In this document: positions 43,516-52,160 of the stretch, in pieces
How the letters are laid out: each line of letters starts with the position of its first letter
Position numbering within the stretch: the stretch's first letter is position 1
Origin: UBA7985 sp002690455
GTDB taxonomy: Bacteria > Pseudomonadota > Alphaproteobacteria > UBA7985
DNA: 64,000 bases
Reading direction: 5' to 3'
Assembly: GCA_965662775.1 (NCBI GenBank)
Contig: CBFIIW010000005.1
Span: forward strand, 1-64,000
The notes under the pieces: generated by a model
Told to the model about the DNA's origin: nothing
Database searches by the model: none
What the model saw: only the letters and a program-made list of their open reading frames with translations
Made by a program: the position numbers and the translations under genes

Positions 43516-43592
43516 CCGAGCCAAGGTCGGCGCAAAACGCCTGACCCCTGAAAAATGCGAAGCGCCCTGAGCCGAAACTTTGTGTTGCGCAC

Positions 43593-43628
43593 TCGATTTG
43601 ACGCCGCTTCGCGGCTTACAAATCTCCC
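43593..43628 (-). repeat. Repeat block Z, copy in region B
   Basis: The reverse complement of the 36-base block at 12337-12372 with a single substitution (C for T after the GCGG stem). It sits 32 bases beyond the stop of the minus-strand membrane-protein gene, again between two converging genes. Confidence 0.75.
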
Positions 43629-43659
43629 ACGCGCGTTTTCATGCTTTCACGCCGGTCAC

Positions 43660-44280
43660 TCACACCAAGCGCCCAATCATTTCCGTCCGCAACCTGACAT
43701 CCAGCTCCAAAGCCGACGCGTTGTCATAGGTCGCGAGTGATATTTCATGTCCTTGGTTAATAAAGGCTGTGAGCGCGCGCGAGGCAATGCGATGAAAGCC
43801 CTCGACCTTGCTCTCCACCCTTATTTGCCCGTCTGGACCCTTGAGGTGCAATACGAACAAGCCACGCTTCCCTCGGGCGCCCCTCAGCAAGGTTCCGAGG
43901 TAGGCAAGATCAACCCGCTCTAACGCACCAAGATCCAGCTGGCGAGGGGCGAGGAAAAGGGCGCGGCGCTCCAGCGTCCCACCCTTCCCATCGTCCTCGT
44001 TCACACGATAAACCACCGTCGAAAGCCAAAACATGCGCGCGAGCAGATACAAACTTCCCACCACGCCTACCCCGGGGAGCGTCGCCCAAAGTGACGGCAG
44101 TAGGACAGCGGTCCAGAGACTCAGCAAAGCCAATCCCAACCCGCCGAGAATTGCATCGGTGATCCAGCTATCTCGCCCATAGCGTGCCTCAACGTCGGGC
44201 CTGACTCCGCCTTCGGCTGCAGCAAAATGAGGACCCTCGTCCTCACCGCCTCTGCTATCTGATTCAAGCTGCTTCGACAT
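43660..44280 (-). CDS. Two-helix membrane protein with PH-like domain, unknown function
   Basis: A protein of about 206 aa. A polar N-terminus is followed by two hydrophobic helices (ITDAILGGLGLALLSLWTAVL and GVGVVGSLYLLARMFWLSTVV). The rest reads like a bacterial PH-type domain (VYRVNEDDG... RALFLAPRQLDLGALERVDL ... GLFVLHLKGPDGQIRVESKV). I do not recognise a named family. ATG 44280 is used and overlaps the xth stop by 17 bases; the frame is open to 44304. The repeat region B follows its stop. Confidence 0.65.
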   Translation of the reverse strand: MSKQLESDSRGGEDEGPHFAAAEGGVRPDVEARYGRDSWITDAILGGLGLALLSLWTAVLLPSLWATLPGVGVVGSLYLLARMFWLSTVVYRVNEDDGKGGTLERRALFLAPRQLDLGALERVDLAYLGTLLRGARGKRGLFVLHLKGPDGQIRVESKVEGFHRIASRALTAFINQGHEISLATYDNASALELDVRLRTEMIGRLV

Positions 44281-45061
44281 TGAGGTCAAGAACCACCGGG
44301 GCATGATCGGACGGCTTCTCCCATGCCCGAATATCCCGAAACACCGAACCGCCCCGGAGCAGGCTGCCGTGTGCCTTCTTCAGCCAAAGGTGGTCTAGTC
44401 GCCACCCCATGTTGCGCTCAAAGGCCGGTGGATAGCGATAGCCCCACCACGTGAACAAAGGCCCTTCGGGCTGAAGCGCGCGACCGGTGTCGATCCAGCC
44501 ACCGGCCTCGATTGCCTCTGCCATAATCTGCCGTTCACCATCGGAATGACCAACCAGCCGCCGACACTTCTTATGATTATGCACATCATGCTCCTGTGGC
44601 GCGATGTTCAGATCGCCCCCAGCTACATGCAGGCCATCGCCAGCAAAAAATGTTTTCATGTCTTCCATGAAGGCAAGCTTGTGAGCAAACTTATCGTTCA
44701 GGCTGACATCCGGCTTGTCGCCGCCTGACGGGACGTAGAGGCTCGAAACGCGTAGACCCCCGACGTTGGTTGCGACCGTTGCCGACACGTGACGGCCATC
44801 ATCGATACCGCCGATCACGGTTTTGTCGATATTCTTCAGCGGATGACGTGAAACCAGGGCAACGCCGTGCTTGCCCTTGAACCCATGTGCACAGGTGTGG
44901 GGCAAACCGGCCGACGCAAACGCCTCGACCGGAAAGATTGCCGCGTCCATCTTGATTTCCTGAAGCAGCAGCACGTCGGGCTGAAGCGCCTCGATGACCA
45001 GATCCACGTGCGCGGCACGGGCCCGCAGGCCGTTCACATTCCAAGTGACAAATCTCATCAT
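44264..45061 (-). CDS. xth: Exodeoxyribonuclease III (AP endonuclease)
   Basis: A 265-aa Mg-dependent AP endonuclease/exonuclease of the EEP superfamily acting in base-excision repair. The motifs are all present: N-terminal TWNVNGLRAR, LLLQEIKMD with the metal Glu, the catalytic GGDLNIAP, and the C-terminal WRLDHLW and SDHAPVVLDL with the catalytic Asp-His. It is 6 bases downstream of the hydrolase gene. Confidence 0.94.
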   Translation of the reverse strand: MMRFVTWNVNGLRARAAHVDLVIEALQPDVLLLQEIKMDAAIFPVEAFASAGLPHTCAHGFKGKHGVALVSRHPLKNIDKTVIGGIDDGRHVSATVATNVGGLRVSSLYVPSGGDKPDVSLNDKFAHKLAFMEDMKTFFAGDGLHVAGGDLNIAPQEHDVHNHKKCRRLVGHSDGERQIMAEAIEAGGWIDTGRALQPEGPLFTWWGYRYPPAFERNMGWRLDHLWLKKAHGSLLRGGSVFRDIRAWEKPSDHAPVVLDLNVEAA

Positions 45062-45067
45062 GAAATC

Positions 45068-45889
45068 TTAACCCCGGGGCTTGCAGGCGTCCACAAATGC
45101 GTCGAACAGCGCCACGCTGACAGGGTCCTGCGGCACCGCTTCCGGGTGCCACTGAACCCCGAGGCACAGCGCGGGCGCAGATGGCATTGAAACCGCCTCC
45201 ACCAGTCCGTCACCGGCTCGCGCCTCGACCTGGAGTCCGGCCCCGACCTGATCGACCCCCTGCAAATGCAACGAATTGACGTGAATCGGCGCGTCAGAGC
45301 CGAGGATCTGCGCCAACACCCCCCCGGAGATCACCTCAACCTGCTGCCACGCGCCATATTTGACAGTCGGGGCATAGGATGCCGGCGCGCGATGATCGTG
45401 CCGACCCGGAACCTGATGAACCATCTGGTCGAGACTGCCCCCGGCAAAGACGTTTAATTCTTGAAACCCACGGCAGATAGCAAACACCGGCTTTTCCGCC
45501 GCAATACATCGCTCCAGCAATGTCCAGGTACAGGCATCGCGATGGACATCTAATGGCAAACTGGCCTGTTTCAGTTCCCCGGCATAGCGATCCGGATGAA
45601 CGTTGCTCAGGCTACCGGTCAGCAACAAGCCATCAATCAGCGGCATCAGCGCGTCAAAAGGCGTCTGCTCGCCAAAATTCGGGATTGGCAGCGGCAGTGC
45701 GCCGCGACCAAGCAAGGGCTCCAAGTACTTTTGCCCGACCGCGAGTTCCAGGTATTCTGGCGTGTGCTCGTGCTTTGGGCGTGCGCAGGTCATTACGCCG
45801 ATGGTTGGCATCTGCCGCGAAGGACGAAGCCCATCCGGCCAGCCCCGAGCCGCGGTTTGCGCCGGGTGCCCCTCTGCCACAGCCATCAA
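45068..45889 (-). CDS. Class I glutamine-amidotransferase-like hydrolase (peptidase C26)
   Basis: A 273-aa protein of the gamma-glutamyl-gamma-aminobutyrate hydrolase (PuuD-like) family. The nucleophile Cys is in PVFAICRGFQELNVFAGG and the catalytic His-x-Glu in LGVQWHPEAV. The core begins at about residue 27 (MPTIGVMTCARPKH), so the first 26 residues may be an over-extension. ATG 45889 overlaps the lolA stop by 4 bases. The true substrate is unknown and no polyamine genes are nearby. Confidence 0.82.
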   Translation of the reverse strand: MMAVAEGHPAQTAARGWPDGLRPSRQMPTIGVMTCARPKHEHTPEYLELAVGQKYLEPLLGRGALPLPIPNFGEQTPFDALMPLIDGLLLTGSLSNVHPDRYAGELKQASLPLDVHRDACTWTLLERCIAAEKPVFAICRGFQELNVFAGGSLDQMVHQVPGRHDHRAPASYAPTVKYGAWQQVEVISGGVLAQILGSDAPIHVNSLHLQGVDQVGAGLQVEARAGDGLVEAVSMPSAPALCLGVQWHPEAVPQDPVSVALFDAFVDACKPRG

Positions 45890-46620
45890 AAACCGGGCCG
45901 CTGAAACAACCCCGCCGGCAATGGTACGCCATAGGCCATGGATTCCAACCGGACGGTGGTACGGTCGCCCTTGTCATCAATGACCTGCCAGGCGCGCAGT
46001 TCCAGAGTCTGCGTGTCGAGAACCAGAATGAGCTGCCCCTGATTAGGGTTGCGCCGGTCTCGCATGGTCACAAGCACTGACTCGGCCACGCGCTCAATCT
46101 TCAAGACTTTGACACCATTGGCGAGATCCGGGTCGCTGTTCAGCAGAAACTTCAAAGGCGTCTGATTGATCTGCCGGTGCGCAGAGGTTTCATCCTTCGT
46201 GTTATAGGTCCCGATAAAACGTCCATCGGCGACCAGCAGGGCCGGTGAGGGATCGTCATAGTCAAACCGCATACGGCCAGGACGGTTGATAAAAATATCA
46301 CCCCGGACGATCTGGCCGGCATCAGATATCTGCATGAAGCGCCCTTGCGCCGTGCCAATTCGCTCGATTTGCACTTCGACCTGATCCAGAAAGGCCAGCA
46401 CCTGCTCACGCGTCGTTTGAGCTTCAGCCAATGTGCCGATCGAAAGGCTACCGATACTGGCCAGCATAATCAGCAGGACCCCACGTGCGATCGACGAGGC
46501 TTTGGCCGAAACCACCCTTACCACACCCGCAAGCAGGTAGCGGAATGAGGCAGCCAGAGCGGAAGCCGGCCTCAAAGCTGGCGTGGAAGCAGGGGTAACG
46601 AACGAATAGGCTCGGGACAT
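45886..46620 (-). CDS. lolA: LolA-family outer-membrane lipoprotein carrier
   Basis: A 244-aa periplasmic protein. The mature part (from about residue 68, TTREQVLAFLDQVEVQ) shows the LolA beta-fold signature: QGRFMQIS, GRMRFDYDDPSPALLVADG, and LILVLDTQTLELRAWQVIDDKGDRT. LolA carries lipoproteins from LolCDE to the outer membrane. The N-terminus is long, with a hydrophobic signal (GVLLIMLASIGSLSIGTLAEAQ) after about 47 residues. The real start may be downstream of ATG 46620. Confidence 0.85.
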   Translation of the reverse strand: MSRAYSFVTPASTPALRPASALAASFRYLLAGVVRVVSAKASSIARGVLLIMLASIGSLSIGTLAEAQTTREQVLAFLDQVEVQIERIGTAQGRFMQISDAGQIVRGDIFINRPGRMRFDYDDPSPALLVADGRFIGTYNTKDETSAHRQINQTPLKFLLNSDPDLANGVKVLKIERVAESVLVTMRDRRNPNQGQLILVLDTQTLELRAWQVIDDKGDRTTVRLESMAYGVPLPAGLFQRPGF

Positions 46621-46713
46621 GGGCAACTCGTCTATGGGGGAAGCACCCGTTCAGTGACAGGTCTGCTCGTACTGGGAATAAGGTAGCGCGCCGCTGATAG
46701 TGACGCCGACATT

Positions 46714-46737
46714 TGCAATAATTATGGCGTAATTGCA
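46714..46737. promoter_or_regulatory. Inverted repeat between lolA and nfu
   Basis: TGCAAT (46714-46719) and ATTGCA (46732-46737) are a perfect inverted pair separated by 12 AT-rich bases in the divergent lolA/nfu promoter region. The half-sites do not match an iron or Fe-S regulator box that I know. A regulator is not assigned. Confidence 0.35.
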
Positions 46738-46898
46738 CCGAGTTGAAACAAAAGACCAGTCACAAAGCCTTCATCACCCTACCAGAAGCAAAAAACAGTC
46801 AGGCAGAGGCAACAGGACGCGGGGCAGGATATCACAGTCATGCCTTGATCTCAGTTGGTCTGCCGATCATGTTAGGGGTGACAAAGCAGGGAAAAACC

Positions 46899-47444
46899 AT
46901 GTTCATTCAGACAGAATCGACCCCCAATCCCGCAACTCTCAAGTTCCTGCCCGGCCTGACCGTGCTTGAAAGCGGCTCCGCACACTTTGACACGGCTGAA
47001 GAAGCTGCCGTCTCCCCGCTGGCCGAGCGGCTGTTCGAGGTGGAAGGTGTTACCGGCGTCTTCCTTGGGTCGGACTTCATCACTGTGCACAAAACCGACG
47101 ATCGCGAATGGTTTTTGATCAAGCCCTCCATCCTTGGGCTCATCATGGAGCATTTCACCGCAGGTCGGCCTGTCATGCGGGAAACTGAAGAAAGCGGTGA
47201 GCCCAGCGAAGAAGACAGCGAGGTGGTCACCCAGATTAAGGATCTGCTCGACACCCGCGTTCGCCCCGCTGTGGCCATGGATGGCGGCGATATCGTATTT
47301 CACGAATTCAAGGATGGCGTGGTCTATCTTCACATGCGCGGTGCGTGCGCCGGATGTCCGTCTTCGACAGCGACCCTGAAAATGGGAATCGAGAACATGC
47401 TGAAACATTATGTTCCCGACGTGCGCGAAGTTACAGCGGTCTGA
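46899..47444 (+). CDS. nfu: NifU-like Fe-S cluster scaffold/carrier (Nfu)
   Basis: A 181-aa protein with an N-terminal Nfu_N domain (FIQTESTPNPATLKFLPG) and a C-terminal NifU domain carrying the cluster ligand motif CAGC in RGACAGCPSSTATLKMG. It delivers 4Fe-4S clusters to apo-enzymes. Start is ATG 46899, with AGGGA 6 bases upstream and a standard N-terminus. An open frame continues 52 codons upstream but is not protein-like. Confidence 0.94.
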   Translation: MFIQTESTPNPATLKFLPGLTVLESGSAHFDTAEEAAVSPLAERLFEVEGVTGVFLGSDFITVHKTDDREWFLIKPSILGLIMEHFTAGRPVMRETEESGEPSEEDSEVVTQIKDLLDTRVRPAVAMDGGDIVFHEFKDGVVYLHMRGACAGCPSSTATLKMGIENMLKHYVPDVREVTAV

Positions 47445-47590
47445 ACCCGGAATTTGTAATCCTGAACGGGCGTACCGGCGAATTTAAGTCACATAATCCT
47501 TATTCCGCCTCATTGATGTGTGAATTCGCTGGCTGAGCCCCTATGCAGCTGTGGCATTCATCCTTGGGTAAATCGAATAAGGACGTTCCG

Positions 47591-49021
47591 TTGACCGGCA
47601 GTTCTCGGAAATCTCTTGTAGCTGGACTGGCCATCACCCTGCTGTTGGCCCTGTCCGCCTGTGGTGCGGTCGAAACCAGTTCGCCGTCGGAAGGCGACGC
47701 TGAAGAACCGGCAGCGCTGGGTGCTGACCTTGATACCAGCGGCGCCGATGTCGGCGAGTCGTCAAACGAAACACTCACCTCGAAGGAACGGGCTGAGGCC
47801 GCCGTCCGCAGCGTACCCACCCGAATCATTGAACGCATGACGCGCTTTGATGAGCGCATGAATCAGTTGCCAACGCAAATGTCCGACCACTTCGCCTTCG
47901 ATGAGGAAAAAGCGATCAAGGTGAACGACGGCGGATTTGAGTTTCAAGAAGGGACGCTGAACTATATCTTTTCCGAATGGCTGCCGCGGGTCAGCGGCAG
48001 TGAGGCACGACAAGCCCGGGCTGACGCTGCACGCGAAGCGCGCGCTGAAGAAGAACGCTTGCAACAAGTCTCCCAGTCCCCACAAGGGATCGACTTTTCC
48101 GAGGCTATATCGCTAGGCGGTAGCGGCGCAGGTCAAGCAAGCCAACTCCCTTCTGCGATCGCGGGCGTAGGCTCAGTGCCAGGACAGCAGCTGGGCCAGT
48201 TGGCGGGCGCACCTGCCCCCAACATCTTCAACCGCCCGGCTGTAAGCAAATCAATACCCGGCGGACTGGAAGGCGTTGGTCGCTTCTTTGACCAGAATGG
48301 CTATCGCCTCGAGTCCGTCCGCCGCGGCGCCCTGGTTCCTCCGGTCTTCGCCCGCAATCTGCCCCGTGACATGAACAACAGCGTTCCGGCGAACAAAGAT
48401 GTCTTCATCCGGCTGATGCTACCGCTTGTACTGCGCGCTAATGCTGAAGTAGCCATGGAGCGCGCCATTATCCTGAACAGCGGCTTCAGCGGAAGTATCC
48501 CACAGGCCCCAATCGATGTTCAGCGCATCGCCGCAAAATATGACATCCAAAGCAACACCACTAACCTGCTGCAGCGCGTGGACGTGCTGCCGCCGAGCCT
48601 TGTGCTAGCGCAGGCCGGGCTGGAAAGTGGCTGGGGCACCTCTCGCTACGTCCAGCAGGGCAATGCCCTGTTCGGTCAGCGCGTCTGGGATACCAGTCAA
48701 CCGGGCATGACACCGAACGCCCGCGACGCAGACGCCACACATCGCGTGCGTACCTTCACCACTCTTGAAGAGTCGATTCGCAGCTACCTGCGTAACCTGA
48801 ATATCAACAGTGCCTATTTGGAGTTGCGGCGGACCCGCGCATCTTACCGCGCGGCGGGTCGACCGGTGACGGCGATGGAACTGATCCCGCAGCTGCAGTA
48901 CTACAGCGAAGACCCGGCCTACTACATCGGCGTGCTCAATAGCATTGTTGCCGATGGACGGCTGACTGACTTTGACCGTTCAGCACTGTCCAACGGTCAA
49001 CCCATGAACCTGTTCCTCTAA
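47591..49021 (+). CDS. Bax-like lipoprotein with glucosaminidase domain
   Basis: A 476-aa exported lipoprotein. The start is TTG 47591, because AAGGA (47579-47583) lies 7 bases upstream and this yields a standard lipoprotein signal (SLVAGLAITLLLALSAC, lipid-anchored Cys24). An ATG at 47543 has no ribosome site. The middle is low-complexity and probably disordered. The C-terminal 220 residues match E. coli Bax and GH73-type N-acetylglucosaminidases, with the catalytic Glu near residue 344 in AGLESGWGTSRY. It probably trims peptidoglycan in the periplasm. Confidence 0.85.
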   Translation: MTGSSRKSLVAGLAITLLLALSACGAVETSSPSEGDAEEPAALGADLDTSGADVGESSNETLTSKERAEAAVRSVPTRIIERMTRFDERMNQLPTQMSDHFAFDEEKAIKVNDGGFEFQEGTLNYIFSEWLPRVSGSEARQARADAAREARAEEERLQQVSQSPQGIDFSEAISLGGSGAGQASQLPSAIAGVGSVPGQQLGQLAGAPAPNIFNRPAVSKSIPGGLEGVGRFFDQNGYRLESVRRGALVPPVFARNLPRDMNNSVPANKDVFIRLMLPLVLRANAEVAMERAIILNSGFSGSIPQAPIDVQRIAAKYDIQSNTTNLLQRVDVLPPSLVLAQAGLESGWGTSRYVQQGNALFGQRVWDTSQPGMTPNARDADATHRVRTFTTLEESIRSYLRNLNINSAYLELRRTRASYRAAGRPVTAMELIPQLQYYSEDPAYYIGVLNSIVADGRLTDFDRSALSNGQPMNLFL

Positions 49022-49029
49022 GGCATCGT

Positions 49030-49665
49030 ATGCTTGCGCTGACCTTCGAGTGCGCGGGCGCAGGATTAGATGCAGCCCTTGCCGAGAACGGCAGACTGCT
49101 TGCCCGTCAGACCCTTCGTATGGATCGAGGCCAGACCGCCATTCTTGCCCCTGAACTGCGTGATCTGTTCGCATCGGCGGCGCGGCGTCCCGATGCGTTG
49201 GACCGTCTCGCTGTTACACTCGGGCCAGGCGGCTTTACCGGCATTCGTCTCGGGATTGCCACCGGCTTGGGCTTGGCGCGCGCGACAGGAGCCGCGTTCT
49301 TCGGCCTGAACGCGTTTGACGTCTATGCCGCGGTCGAAGCAGACCGCAGCGGTCTGGGCATTGTCATTGAATCCCGACGGGAAGAACTGTTCGTGCGCGC
49401 ATTCGACGCCGAAGGTGAGCCCGCAGCACCAGACGGGCTGTATACCCCAGCGCAGATCCGCAAACGCTTTGACCTTAACCGGTTTACCGGCTCGGCCGCA
49501 TCCCGGTTGGATCCAGACGTTGCAGACGTTGGCCCGGACATGAGCTGGGTTGCTCGACATCTATCGCAGGACGCGATCAGTCCCGCGTGGCTGCAGTCTT
49601 CCGCTGACAAACAGACTCCGGCCTATATGCGGGCGCCGGAAATCGGCAGTCCCAAAGCCAAATGA
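49030..49665 (+). CDS. tsaB: tRNA threonylcarbamoyladenosine synthesis protein TsaB
   Basis: A 211-aa ASKHA-fold protein that partners with TsaD and TsaE in t6A37 modification of tRNA. The LGPGGFTGIRLGIATGLGLA motif is diagnostic, and length and start are normal. It overlaps the next gene rimI by 4 bases, a conserved pairing. tsaD and tsaE are not in the window. Confidence 0.9.
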   Translation: MLALTFECAGAGLDAALAENGRLLARQTLRMDRGQTAILAPELRDLFASAARRPDALDRLAVTLGPGGFTGIRLGIATGLGLARATGAAFFGLNAFDVYAAVEADRSGLGIVIESRREELFVRAFDAEGEPAAPDGLYTPAQIRKRFDLNRFTGSAASRLDPDVADVGPDMSWVARHLSQDAISPAWLQSSADKQTPAYMRAPEIGSPKAK

Positions 49666-50099
49666 AGTTCACGGTACTTGGCGTTGGTGACGCGCTGTCC
49701 ATGGCGCAGCTCCACACGGAGGGCTTTGGCCGCCCATGGAGCGAAAGTGACTTTGCAATTTTGCTGGCGAACGAAACCTCTATAGCCTTTGGTCTCAAAG
49801 AATCGTCAAAATTGCGCGCATTTATCCTGCTCCGAAATATTTCTCCCGAATTAGAAATCTTTTCCTTGGTTGTCTCTCGAAAATTTCGTCGCCAAGGGCT
49901 CGCAAGGTGTCTCGTTTCAAAAAGTCTAGCCTCGCTCGCCGAAGCTCAAACATGTTTTCTCGAAGTTTCTCAGTCGAATAAAGCTGCTCTTTCGCTCTAT
50001 CGCTCTCTGGGTTTTAAAGATATCAGTATCCGCCACAATTATTATCAATCAAAAACGGGAGTTTTTGATCATGCAATTTTAATGAAGTTTCAGCTTTAA
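49662..50099 (+). CDS. rimI: Ribosomal-protein-S18-alanine N-acetyltransferase-like (GNAT)
   Basis: A 145-aa GNAT acetyltransferase. The acetyl-CoA site is RKFRRQGLARCLV, and the C-terminal FLEVSQSNKAALSLYRSLGFKDISIRHNYY is typical of RimI, including the Tyr used in catalysis. From roughly 49,770 onward the codons become AT-rich (TCT, AAA, ATT, TTT), unlike tsaB and unlike the window average, and the AT-rich character continues through the 179-base gap to mucR. This may be local drift and not transfer, since the tsaB-rimI pairing is conserved. Confidence 0.87.
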   Translation: MKFTVLGVGDALSMAQLHTEGFGRPWSESDFAILLANETSIAFGLKESSKLRAFILLRNISPELEIFSLVVSRKFRRQGLARCLVSKSLASLAEAQTCFLEVSQSNKAALSLYRSLGFKDISIRHNYYQSKTGVFDHAILMKFQL

Positions 50100-50278
50100 T
50101 AGTTCGTTTTCATTATTTTCAATTTTTTGATCTCTTCCCCATTTGCTGAATCAATGAAACTGATTGCATTTTTGGATGCTCTGAACTAACCACATGTGCA
50201 ATATTGTTAGTGTTGCTGACAGTAAATTACTCCAGTACTTAAAGCGTAACCTGTTTTTCCGCTAAGGATCGAATTCCG

Positions 50279-50686
50279 ATGAAAGAAAACGAAAACTCGG
50301 AGCTACTCGCGCTAACCGCCGATATCGTAGCAGCGCATGTTTCCAACAACTCCGTTGCCGTTGGTGATCTGCCACGCATGATTTCAAGTGTTTACGAGTC
50401 CCTTTCGGCTCTGGGCGAAGCGCCTGCACCTGTCGAAGAAGAATTGGTGCCGGCCGTGGCCATACGGTCCTCAATCAAGCCAGATTTCATCGTTTGTCTG
50501 GAAGACGGCAAGAAGCTGAAAATGCTCAAGCGCCACCTCAAGACAGCCTACAACATGTCGCCTGATGAGTATCGTCAGCGCTGGGGCTTACCTTCCGACT
50601 ACCCCATGGTTGCGCCGAACTACGCGGCCCAGCGGTCTCAACTGGCCAAAGAAATCGGGCTCGGAACCCGCCGCGGCAAGAAGTAG
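50279..50686 (+). CDS. mucR: MucR/Ros-family transcriptional regulator
   Basis: A 135-aa regulator of the Ros/MucR family. The N-terminal helical oligomerisation part (residues 1-60) is followed by the DNA-binding core CLEDGKKLKMLKRHLKTAYNM and SPDEYRQRWGLPSDYPMVAP. Compared with the Ros zinc finger, Cys73 and His86 remain but the second Cys is Asp76 and the last His is Ala90, so zinc binding is doubtful. Such variants occur naturally. The AT-rich 179-base leader contains a GANTC site (about 50148) and is a plausible autoregulatory region. A terminator follows. Confidence 0.9.
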   Translation: MKENENSELLALTADIVAAHVSNNSVAVGDLPRMISSVYESLSALGEAPAPVEEELVPAVAIRSSIKPDFIVCLEDGKKLKMLKRHLKTAYNMSPDEYRQRWGLPSDYPMVAPNYAAQRSQLAKEIGLGTRRGKK

Positions 50687-50710
50687 CCACACGCGCCCTT
50701 TCTTTAAAAG

Positions 50711-50744
50711 CGGTCGCCAGGTAATGACCTTGCGGCCGTTTTTT
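50711..50744 (+). terminator. Intrinsic terminator after mucR
   Basis: CGGTCGC-c-AGGT pairs with ACCT-t-GCGGCCG (one mismatch, one G-T) around a 4-base loop, followed by six T residues (50739-50744). Confidence 0.85.
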
Positions 50745-50782
50745 GTTTTCACCACCCAGTGTCGAAGTGATACCAAGCCCGT

Positions 50783-52144
50783 ATGACTGAGAATTCGGAA
50801 AAGCGCGTCTTTATCCGCACCTACGGGTGCCAGATGAACGTCTATGACTCAGAGCGGATGTCAGAAAGCCTGGCCAAAGCCGGCTATGCTGCGACAGACC
50901 GTGCCGAAGACGCGGATCTGGTTGTGCTGAACACCTGCCATATCCGGGAAAAGGCAGCGGAGAAAGTTTACTCCGAGGTGGGACGCATGCGTCAGCTGCG
51001 CGAGCAGCGGGGTAAAGGCCTGACTATCGCTGTCACCGGCTGTGTGGCACAGGCGGAAGGCGCGGAAATTCAACGCCGAGCCCCAGCGGTCGATCTGGTC
51101 GTCGGTCCACAGTCCTATCATCGCCTGCCGGAACTGGTTGCTCGGGCGGAACAGGGCGAGAAGGCGCTGGTCGATACTGACTTCCCGGTCGAATCCAAGT
51201 TTGATCACTTGCCCGAAGAACGCTCCGCCGCCACGGGCGCGGCCGCCTTCCTCACGGTTCAGGAAGGCTGCGACAAATTCTGCTCGTTCTGTGTGGTGCC
51301 CTATACCCGCGGTGCGGAAGAATCCCGCCCGGTCGACTCTGTGTTGTCTGAGGCCGAACGCCTCGCGGGGCAGGGTGTTCGCGAAATCACGCTTTTGGGT
51401 CAGAACGTCAATGCCTATCATGGGGCAGCCCCCAACGGCACAGCCGGTTCGTGGAACCTTGCACAGTTGCTCAGGGCCCTTGGCGATATCGACGGTCTGG
51501 AGCGCCTGCGCTTCACCACCTCACACCCCAAGGATATGGACGACGACCTTTTTGCGGCCTTCGCCGAGAACCCGAAGCTCATGCCCTATCTGCACCTGCC
51601 GGTTCAATCGGGGTCAGATCCTATTCTCAAGGCCATGAATCGCTCACACACAGCCGCCGACTATCTCGATATCATTGACCGTCTGCGCAGCATTCGGCCC
51701 GACATGGCCATCAGTGGTGATTTCATCGTGGGATTCCCCGGGGAAAGTGACGCCGACTTTGCCGATACGCTGAAGATTGTCACGGCAGTCAATTACGCGC
51801 AGGCTTATTCGTTCAAGTATAGCCCTCGGCCCGGCACCCCGGCCGCCGGTGTGGAGTTCCATGTTCCGGAAGAGGTAAAAGGCCAGCGGCTCGCAGCGCT
51901 GCAACAGCTGCTGAACGAGCAACAGCTCGCCTTTAATCAGAGCTGTGTCGGGCGTCGGCTTTCGCTGTTGCTAGAGCGGCCAGGCAAGGAAGATGGACAA
52001 TTGATTGGCCGCAGCCCCTATATGCAGTCGGTCCATGTCATGGCACCGCAACATCGAATTGGCCAGATCGTCGATGTGGAAATCACCGCAGCTGGCCCTA
52101 ATTCGCTTAAAGGTGAAATCCAAGTGGCGCAGCAGGCAGCCTGA
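50783..52144 (+). CDS. miaB: tRNA-2-methylthio-N6-dimethylallyladenosine synthase MiaB
   Basis: A 453-aa radical SAM methylthiotransferase modifying A37 of tRNAs that read UNN codons. The auxiliary-cluster cysteines are Cys16 (YGCQMN), Cys52 (NTCHIREKA) and Cys87 (TGCVAQ). The radical SAM CxxxCxxC is at Cys163, Cys167 and Cys170 (CDKFCSFC). A TRAM domain forms the C-terminus. It heads a miaB-phoH-ybeY-corC-lnt run that is conserved in Proteobacteria. Confidence 0.96.
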   Translation: MTENSEKRVFIRTYGCQMNVYDSERMSESLAKAGYAATDRAEDADLVVLNTCHIREKAAEKVYSEVGRMRQLREQRGKGLTIAVTGCVAQAEGAEIQRRAPAVDLVVGPQSYHRLPELVARAEQGEKALVDTDFPVESKFDHLPEERSAATGAAAFLTVQEGCDKFCSFCVVPYTRGAEESRPVDSVLSEAERLAGQGVREITLLGQNVNAYHGAAPNGTAGSWNLAQLLRALGDIDGLERLRFTTSHPKDMDDDLFAAFAENPKLMPYLHLPVQSGSDPILKAMNRSHTAADYLDIIDRLRSIRPDMAISGDFIVGFPGESDADFADTLKIVTAVNYAQAYSFKYSPRPGTPAAGVEFHVPEEVKGQRLAALQQLLNEQQLAFNQSCVGRRLSLLLERPGKEDGQLIGRSPYMQSVHVMAPQHRIGQIVDVEITAAGPNSLKGEIQVAQQAA

Positions 52145-52160
52145 GTATGAAAGGAAAGGC

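Noticed and set aside
46743..46898. N-terminal extension of the nfu reading frame
   Set aside because: The extra 52 residues do not resemble Nfu, and ATG 46899 has a good ribosome site and the standard family N-terminus.
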